A stretch of 5,945 nt of DNA from an uncultured Neomegalonema sp. Its GTDB lineage: Bacteria; Pseudomonadota; Alphaproteobacteria; Rhodobacterales; Rhodobacteraceae. Both the position numbers and the translations under genes were made by a program. This document shows positions 1-3,406 of this stretch, one piece after another (position 1 is the first letter of the stretch; every line of letters begins with the position of its first letter). Location: the NCBI GenBank assembly GCA_937958345.1, contig CALGNW010000327.1:1-5945 (forward strand), read 5' to 3'. The notes under the pieces were generated by a model that made no database searches, was not told the DNA's origin, and was given only the letters and a program-made list of their open reading frames with translations.

Positions 1-264
1 ATGCTCGCGATTGTGGTGCTGACCGATAACCACACAGAGCCGCTGAACGAACAGGCGATTACCGCAGCATTGCTGGGCTTGGTTTTGTTGGTGACGCTGC
101 TTTTGCTGTTTCTGGCGAGTGCCGTGTACCGATTGATAGGCAATACCGGGGTCAGTGTGATCAGCCGGGTGATGGGAATCGTGCTGGCGACGATTGCTGT
201 GGATTCGGTGTTCGGCGGGCTGGATGCTCTGGGTGTGATTGATCTGGCGTCTCAGGCCCGCTGA
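1..264 (+). CDS. MarC family integral membrane protein, C-terminal part (5' end outside window)
   Basis: This is the last 87 residues of a MarC (UPF0056) family inner-membrane protein. The family has about 200-220 residues and six membrane segments, so roughly the first 60% lies outside the window; the ATG at base 1 is probably an internal Met. Two hydrophobic stretches are visible, at about residues 20-43 (rich in Leu/Val) and 52-75. Between them sits the family-typical run YRLIGNTGVSVISRVMGIVL, which lines up by eye with RLVGKGGIEAISRLMGFLL near the end of E. coli MarC. The frame ends at TGA 262-264. MarC was once linked to multiple antibiotic resistance, but that role has been questioned and its substrate is unknown. 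No gene follows on the same strand before 2717, so it is probably the last gene of its transcript. Family assignment is from remembered sequence; function is not established. Confidence 0.85.
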   Translation: MLAIVVLTDNHTEPLNEQAITAALLGLVLLVTLLLLFLASAVYRLIGNTGVSVISRVMGIVLATIAVDSVFGGLDALGVIDLASQAR

Positions 265-337
265 CGGGGTTTTGAGTTGGCGGCGGCTCTCTGCCGGAAG
301 TGCGGGCGTCGCCAATGACCATGCAGAGAAGAGTGCT

Positions 338-377
338 AAAACCTTCCCAAACGTCGAGGGTTTAGGTGGGGGTTTTT
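338..377 (+). terminator. possible weak terminator after the MarC gene
   Basis: An imperfect inverted repeat begins 74 bases after the MarC stop. The outer arms are AAAACC (338-343) and GGTTTT (371-376), and an inner AAAC/GTTT pairing (349-352 with 360-363) closes a seven-base loop. The 3' side runs into a T-rich stretch (372-377). The stem has mismatches and G-rich bulges, so folding is uncertain. Its position fits the end of the MarC transcript, but this is a weak call. Confidence 0.25.
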
Positions 378-417
378 GTCGTTATCAACAGCGCAGTTTT
401 TCGCCTGTGACCGGGAC

Positions 418-443
418 GCGCCAAAAACGACTGATTTTGGCGC
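418..443. repeat. perfect inverted repeat, 9-bp arms with 8-bp loop
   Basis: GCGCCAAAA (418-426) and TTTTGGCGC (435-443) are exact reverse complements around an eight-base loop. In RNA this would form a stable stem from either strand. It lies between convergent genes, so it could act as a bidirectional transcript end or an mRNA 3' stabiliser, although no clean U-run follows directly. It overlaps the left direct-repeat copy. In the right copy the nearby half-sites CGCCAAAA (1521-1528) and TTTTGGCG (1563-1570) are much farther apart. Confidence 0.6.
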
Positions 444-510
444 ATAGGTTTTAGCAGGGGGTTTTTGGAAATCCGACCAAGGTAGAGACTGGCAAGAAGC
501 GGTCGTCAGT
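421..510. repeat. imperfect direct repeat, left copy
   Basis: This stretch aligns with 1550-1640 in the same orientation. Shared blocks in the same order are TTTTGGCGCAT (435-445), TTTTGGAAATC (463-473), GACTGG (487-492) and GAAGCGGTC (496-504). Over the last 38 aligned bases I count 29 identities (about 76%). The two copies flank the low-GC secreted-protein gene, with starts about 1.13 kb apart. They may be members of a dispersed intergenic repeat family, or the scars of an insertion or duplication; the sequence alone does not decide. Confidence 0.6.
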
Positions 511-591
511 CAATTCCACGACAGACTACGCCGTTCTCCGGCGCGGCGATAGCAATATCCAAAAGGAGTCAGTCGGACGACGATCCGATCT

Positions 592-1314
592 TTACTTTTT
601 TGCAGCCATCCCTCGAACCAAATCCGCACGAGCGACTTCAGCTGCGCGGCTATCCGACATCCGCACATGCCTTAGCAGCGAGACGGCTGTCTCACAGTAT
701 TCAGCATCATTAGAGTTGGAAGCGAGAAATCGGTCGAGGTCCGTTTGCGTTGCGCCCGTCTGCATCCACTCGACTACGGTCTTGCGCCAGTGAGCTTTAT
801 TTGTGATCTGGCGTCGTGCTGGAACAGTTGAAGCAGCATCAAGATCGCGCAACAGTTTCGCAAGAAGCGCATCCTGACGCTTCGCAATTTGGGCCTTCGC
901 TTCTTCAGGAACGAATTTGAAACCGCGTGCGAGATATACACCACATGATCTGGTGTCCGGGAGAAGGCTAACGGCAATGCGCATGTGCCCATCGATGAGA
1001 GATTTCAACTGATCGTCGTCAAGAGCAAGAGCATTGTCTGCTCGAACGGACAAAGCTTCATTGATTAGCTTCGTTCGGCGGATCAAGAGGCTCTTGTCGA
1101 CCGTCGGATTGTTGACGTATTCCACGGCAAGGTCGACGACGCTGGTGTAGCGAGAGTCATCGACTTCGCGAAGTGCAGACAACAGTTGGCCGGCGTCGCC
1201 ATCGAGCATCACCTTTTCGATCTCTGTGCGCGAAAGATCGGTCGCCTTTGCACTGATTGGCACCAGCGCCAAGACGACGACAAATGATATAGTTGGAAGC
1301 ATTCTAAATTTCAT
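592..1314 (-). CDS. secreted protein of unknown function with signal peptide
   Basis: I do not recognise this 240-residue protein. It starts with a clear signal peptide: MKFR, a hydrophobic core at about residues 5-20, and an A-K-A motif at 22-24, giving probable cleavage before Thr25. The mature part looks mostly helical and polar, with no repeats or further membrane segment. It contains only two cysteines, Cys124 (in SCGVYL) and Cys207 (in EYCETA), which could form a disulfide in the periplasm. The ATG at 1314 is chosen because GGAGG ends five or six bases upstream and the signal peptide follows directly. The open frame runs on to an ATG at 1533, but that would bury the signal peptide behind 73 low-quality residues. 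The gene stands alone on its strand. Three sampled lines gave about 43-55% GC, against 75% in a sampled line of the permease gene, which suggests acquisition from elsewhere. Confidence 0.75.
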   Translation of the reverse strand: MKFRMLPTISFVVVLALVPISAKATDLSRTEIEKVMLDGDAGQLLSALREVDDSRYTSVVDLAVEYVNNPTVDKSLLIRRTKLINEALSVRADNALALDDDQLKSLIDGHMRIAVSLLPDTRSCGVYLARGFKFVPEEAKAQIAKRQDALLAKLLRDLDAASTVPARRQITNKAHWRKTVVEWMQTGATQTDLDRFLASNSNDAEYCETAVSLLRHVRMSDSRAAEVARADLVRGMAAKK

Positions 1315-1319
1315 CTGAC

Positions 1320-1338
1320 CCTCCGCCGATGGCGGAGG
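1320..1338 (-). promoter_or_regulatory. hairpin containing the Shine-Dalgarno of the secreted-protein gene
   Basis: Read on the - strand, CCTCCGCC-ATC-GGCGGAGG is a perfect inverted repeat with 8-bp, GC-rich arms and a three-base loop. The 3' arm ends in GGAGG, the Shine-Dalgarno of the gene, and the ATG follows after GTCAG. In the mRNA the ribosome binding site would therefore be paired with an anti-Shine-Dalgarno CCUCC directly upstream. The pairing is read directly; a role in limiting or regulating translation is inference. Confidence 0.55.
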
Positions 1339-1353
1339 TGTATCCATACAAGC

Positions 1354-1377
1354 GTAAATATCGGTAAACGTATCGGT
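1354..1377 (-). repeat. 12-bp tandem repeat upstream of the secreted-protein gene, possible operator
   Basis: On the - strand, ACCGATACGTTT is followed directly by ACCGATATTTAC. Both start with ACCGATA and are 12 bases apart, a little over one helical turn. They lie about 40-63 bases upstream of the ATG, in an AT-richer patch where a promoter would be expected. Two same-face half-sites fit a regulator binding site, but no convincing -35/-10 pair can be fixed around them, so this is only a candidate. Confidence 0.25.
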
Positions 1378-1549
1378 CGAAGCGGTGCTTGGAACAAGTC
1401 GTTCTGGGTCGACACTGGAGGTTGCACAGACTGCGTCAGGGTGGCGGGATCGCCGGAGTCGACCCCCAGATACGCACTTTCGCTTCGGGCACATGCAGCC
1501 AGAGGCGCAAGGCCAAAATCCGCCAAAACTCATACGTTTTTGACAATGG

Positions 1550-1640
1550 CGAAAACGACCGTTTTTGGCGCATATTGTATGGCTGGGGATTTTGGAAATC
1601 GAGCAACGGTGGTGACTGGTCAGAAGCGGTCCTTCTGAGT
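1550..1640. repeat. imperfect direct repeat, right copy
   Basis: This is the partner of 421-510 in the same orientation: TTTTGGCGCAT at 1563-1573, TTTTGGAAATC at about 1590-1600, then GACTGG and GAAGCGGTC in the same order and at nearly the same spacing. One or two single-base gaps are needed. It ends 36 bases before the stop codon of the 121-residue protein gene. Similarity fades on both sides, so no sharp element ends or target-site duplications can be defined. Confidence 0.6.
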
Positions 1641-1675
1641 CGAATGATTGGGGGATCCCGCCATGTAATCCAGAG

Positions 1676-2041
1676 CTATTGACGGAAGCGTTTGCCGCGC
1701 AGGGCGAGTGAGCGTGCGTTCAGGGCGGCTAAGTCTTGCGTCCCGTTCACGATGTCGTCACCGAGGGCGAGTGCGGCCTTGAGTGTTTGGGGCGGCATGT
1801 TCCGCCATGCCGGGGCGGAGATCCGCTCGCGCCATGGTTTGCCGACGGTGTTGTCGAGCAGGACGCGCGCAAAGCAATGGTCGAGATGGATCGGCCAGCC
1901 CCGCTCGGCGGCGAGGTCCGGCAAGGTCTGCCCGACCAATTTACGCCATGCCAGTCGGTCGGGATCGTCCGCCGGGTCGGTATGGCCGAAGAGGTCTCGG
2001 CTCACGGCGTGGCTCATTGACTGAGGCACAGGGTGGCTCAT
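1676..2041 (-). CDS. conserved hypothetical protein, 121 residues, coupled to the TesA-type esterase
   Basis: This is a small soluble protein with no signal peptide or membrane segment. The most family-like part is residues 48-113: RGWPIHLDHCFARVLLDN, then a Trp/Arg-rich stretch (PWRERISAPAWRN) and LNARSLALRGK near the end. From memory, similar proteins occur in Rhodobacterales and relatives, sometimes labelled as GNAT acetyltransferases. I see no acetyl-CoA binding motif, and at this length such a label is doubtful; the function is unknown. Its ATG (2041-2039) overlaps the stop TGA (2040-2038) of the upstream esterase gene as ATGA. With no good Shine-Dalgarno, translation probably depends on coupling. 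A second in-frame ATG eight codons on (2017-2015) sits in a repeated copy of the same sequence and would give 113 residues. The stop is TAG at 1676-1678. Confidence 0.75.
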   Translation of the reverse strand: MSHPVPQSMSHAVSRDLFGHTDPADDPDRLAWRKLVGQTLPDLAAERGWPIHLDHCFARVLLDNTVGKPWRERISAPAWRNMPPQTLKAALALGDDIVNGTQDLAALNARSLALRGKRFRQ

Positions 2042-2044
2042 TGA
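2009..2044. repeat. 12-bp direct repeat spanning both candidate start codons
   Basis: GTGGCTCATTGA occurs at 2009-2020 and again at 2033-2044, exactly 24 bases (eight codons) apart. On the - strand each copy reads TCAATGAGCCAC, so each contains an ATG in the same frame, encoding Met-Ser-His twice (residues 1-3 and 9-11 of the 121-residue protein). The upstream copy also contains the esterase stop codon. Confidence 0.8.
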
Positions 2045-2724
2045 GCTGCGCGGGAGATCAGGTCTCGCATCTGAGGTGCGATATGGGCGACGATCTTTTC
2101 TACGCCCTCGGCATTGGGGTGGATGCCGTCCGCTTGGTTCAGGTCGCGCTCTCCGGCGACGCCCTCCAGAAAGAACGGCAGGTAAACCACATCGTAGTCT
2201 TCGGCGAGGGCGGGATAGATGGCCTCGAACTCGGCGGCGTAATCTGCGCCCATATTGCGCGGGGCCAGCATCCCCGCCAGCAGGACGTGGATGTCGGCGG
2301 CGGTCAGTTTGGCGAGGATTTTAGCCAAATTGCTTTTAGTTTCCGCCGGATTAATGCCGCGCAGGGCGTCGTTGCCGCCCAGTTCGACGATCACGGCATC
2401 GGGCGGATAATCCCCCAGTGTCCATGACAGACGGGCGAGGCCACCTGCCGTTGTGTCGCCGGAAACGCCTGCATTTTCAATGGCGACGGGTGTTTCCAAC
2501 TCCGCCTCCGCCCAGTTTTGCAGTTGCGCGGTGAACCCTTCGGCGGGCAGCAGGCCGTAACCTGCGGCGAGGCTGTCGCCGAAAACCACGACCCGTACCG
2601 GATCATCCGCCGCCTGCGCAGGGGCAAATGCCAGCGGAATGAAGGCTGCGGCCTTGAAGATGCCTCGGAAAGCGGCATGTGTCTCGGCAACACCCCTCAG
2701 CGCGGAGCGCCCCGACGTGACCAA
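2038..2724 (-). CDS. tesA: TesA-type periplasmic SGNH/GDSL esterase (arylesterase / lysophospholipase / thioesterase)
   Basis: This is a lipolytic hydrolase of the SGNH family, close to E. coli TesA (thioesterase I / protease I / lysophospholipase L1). Numbering from the TTG start (228 residues): block I FGDSLAAGYG with nucleophile Ser51; block II SGDTTAGG with oxyanion Gly89; block III VELGGNDALRG with Asn118; block V DGIHPN with Asp199 and His202. All catalytic residues are present. The stretches LPFFLE and AIYPALAEDYDV also match TesA. A hydrophobic segment at about 22-36 ends in APAQA, predicting cleavage after Ala38 and a periplasmic enzyme. The start is uncertain. The only in-frame ATG (2901) would overlap the divergent ATPase gene by 185 bp, across its Walker A region. 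TTG at 2724-2722, with GAGGG 11 bases upstream, is the best alternative; CTG at 2700 is another. The gene is divergent to ybbA-ybbP, as in E. coli, and is followed by a translationally coupled small gene. Confidence 0.9.
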   Translation of the reverse strand: MVTSGRSALRGVAETHAAFRGIFKAAAFIPLAFAPAQAADDPVRVVVFGDSLAAGYGLLPAEGFTAQLQNWAEAELETPVAIENAGVSGDTTAGGLARLSWTLGDYPPDAVIVELGGNDALRGINPAETKSNLAKILAKLTAADIHVLLAGMLAPRNMGADYAAEFEAIYPALAEDYDVVYLPFFLEGVAGERDLNQADGIHPNAEGVEKIVAHIAPQMRDLISRAAQ

Positions 2725-3406
2725 TCCTGCGATTGCCCTCGATACGGTTTCCCTGACCCTGCAGAGCAAAGCGGGGCCGGTGGATATTCTGCACGGTGTC
2801 TCGCTGGATATTGGCAGCGGGGAGACGGTCGGGATTGTGGGGCCTTCGGGGTCGGGCAAATCGAGCCTCCTGATGCTGATGGGCGCGTTGGAACGGGTCA
2901 CGTCTGGTCGTATCTCGGCGTTTGGTCAGGACTATGGCAACCTTGATGAGGACGGGCTGGCTGCCTTTCGCCGTGAGAATATGGGGATTGTGTTCCAGTC
3001 TTTCCACCTGATCCCGACCATGACCGCGCTGGAGAACGTTGCCGTGCCGCTGGAACTTGCGGGACGGGCCGACGCGTTTGATGCAGCGACCGAGGCGCTG
3101 GGGCAGGTCGGGCTGGCGGGGCGGCTGGACCACTATCCCTCGCAATTATCGGGGGGCGAACAACAGCGCGTGGCGCTGGCGCGCGCGACTGTGCCGGGAC
3201 CGGCGATTTTGCTGGCGGACGAGCCGACGGGGAATCTGGACGGATCAACCGGCGCGGCGATCATTGACTTGCTGTTCGGGCTTCAAGGGCGGACCGAGGC
3301 GACGCTGGTGCTGGTGACGCATGACGAGGCGCTGGCGGCGCGGTGTTCGCGGGTGCTGCGGATGGCGGATGGCCGGATTGTGTCGGACGAGCGGGGGGCG
3401 GCGTGA
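2717..3406 (+). CDS. ybbA: ABC transporter ATP-binding protein, YbbA/LolD type
   Basis: This is the cytoplasmic ATPase (229 residues) that drives the adjacent permease. All nucleotide-binding motifs are intact: Walker A GPSGSGKS (42-49), Q-loop Gln94 in VFQSFHLIP, signature LSGGEQQ (144-150), Walker B ILLADEP (164-170, catalytic Glu169), D-loop NLD (173-175) and H-loop His202. The FHLIPTMTALENV stretch and overall length are typical of the MacB/LolD/FtsE group. The GTG at 2717-2719 is chosen because GGAG (2704-2707) precedes it by nine bases and the protein then starts VTNPAIALDTVSLTL, as relatives do. ATGs at 2639 and 2660 lack good ribosome binding sites and would add residues outside the conserved domain while running into the esterase gene. 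The stop TGA shares its last base with the permease ATG, so the two are co-translated. Confidence 0.92.
   Translation: MTNPAIALDTVSLTLQSKAGPVDILHGVSLDIGSGETVGIVGPSGSGKSSLLMLMGALERVTSGRISAFGQDYGNLDEDGLAAFRRENMGIVFQSFHLIPTMTALENVAVPLELAGRADAFDAATEALGQVGLAGRLDHYPSQLSGGEQQRVALARATVPGPAILLADEPTGNLDGSTGAAIIDLLFGLQGRTEATLVLVTHDEALAARCSRVLRMADGRIVSDERGAA

Larger units (their letters stand above)
265..591. other. gene-free stretch between the MarC gene and the secreted-protein gene
   Basis: I find no credible coding region on either strand; the open frames here are short and lack recognisable protein features. The stretch holds a possible terminator (338-377), a perfect inverted repeat (418-443) and the left copy of an imperfect direct repeat (421-510). 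The two genes on either side converge here, so it should carry 3' ends rather than promoters. A small stem (573-577 with 584-588) lies just beyond the stop of the - strand gene but has no convincing T-tract. Confidence 0.6.
1315..1675. other. gene-free stretch upstream of the secreted-protein gene
   Basis: No credible gene is seen here. Open frames exist on both strands but have low-complexity, Arg/Pro/Ser-rich translations typical of chance frames. On the - strand this is the 5' region of the secreted-protein gene (hairpin, tandem 12-mer) and also the region downstream of the 121-residue protein gene. The right direct-repeat copy occupies about 1550-1640. GGGATCCC at 1652-1659 is a perfect 8-bp palindrome without further context. 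Confidence 0.55.

Noticed and set aside
239..454. Open frame on the + strand after the MarC gene
   Set aside because: It overlaps the MarC end, has no protein-like features and runs through the inverted and direct repeats.
573..588. Stem TCGGA/TCCGA just after the stop of the secreted-protein gene
   Set aside because: The stem is only five base pairs with no adjacent T-run, too weak to call a terminator.
1315..1533. N-terminal extension of the secreted-protein gene to the ATG at 1533
   Set aside because: It would place 73 residues before a clear signal peptide and ignore the strong Shine-Dalgarno before the ATG at 1314.
1652..1659. GGGATCCC palindrome downstream of the 121-residue protein gene
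   Set aside because: It is a short palindrome that can occur by chance; there is no loop, T-tract or repeat context to support a terminator or operator.
1783..2427. Open + strand frame opposite the 121-residue protein and esterase genes
   Set aside because: It is antisense to two supported genes and shows no domain; its Gly/Arg-rich translation is typical of a shadow frame.
2639..2716. ATPase start at the ATG at 2639 or 2660
   Set aside because: Neither has a good ribosome binding site, both add non-conserved residues antisense to the esterase signal peptide, and GTG 2717 has a well-placed GGAG and matches relatives as remembered.
2725..2901. Esterase start at the ATG at 2901
   Set aside because: It would overlap the ATPase gene by 185 bp antisense to its Walker A region, and the extra residues look like a chance frame placed before the signal peptide.
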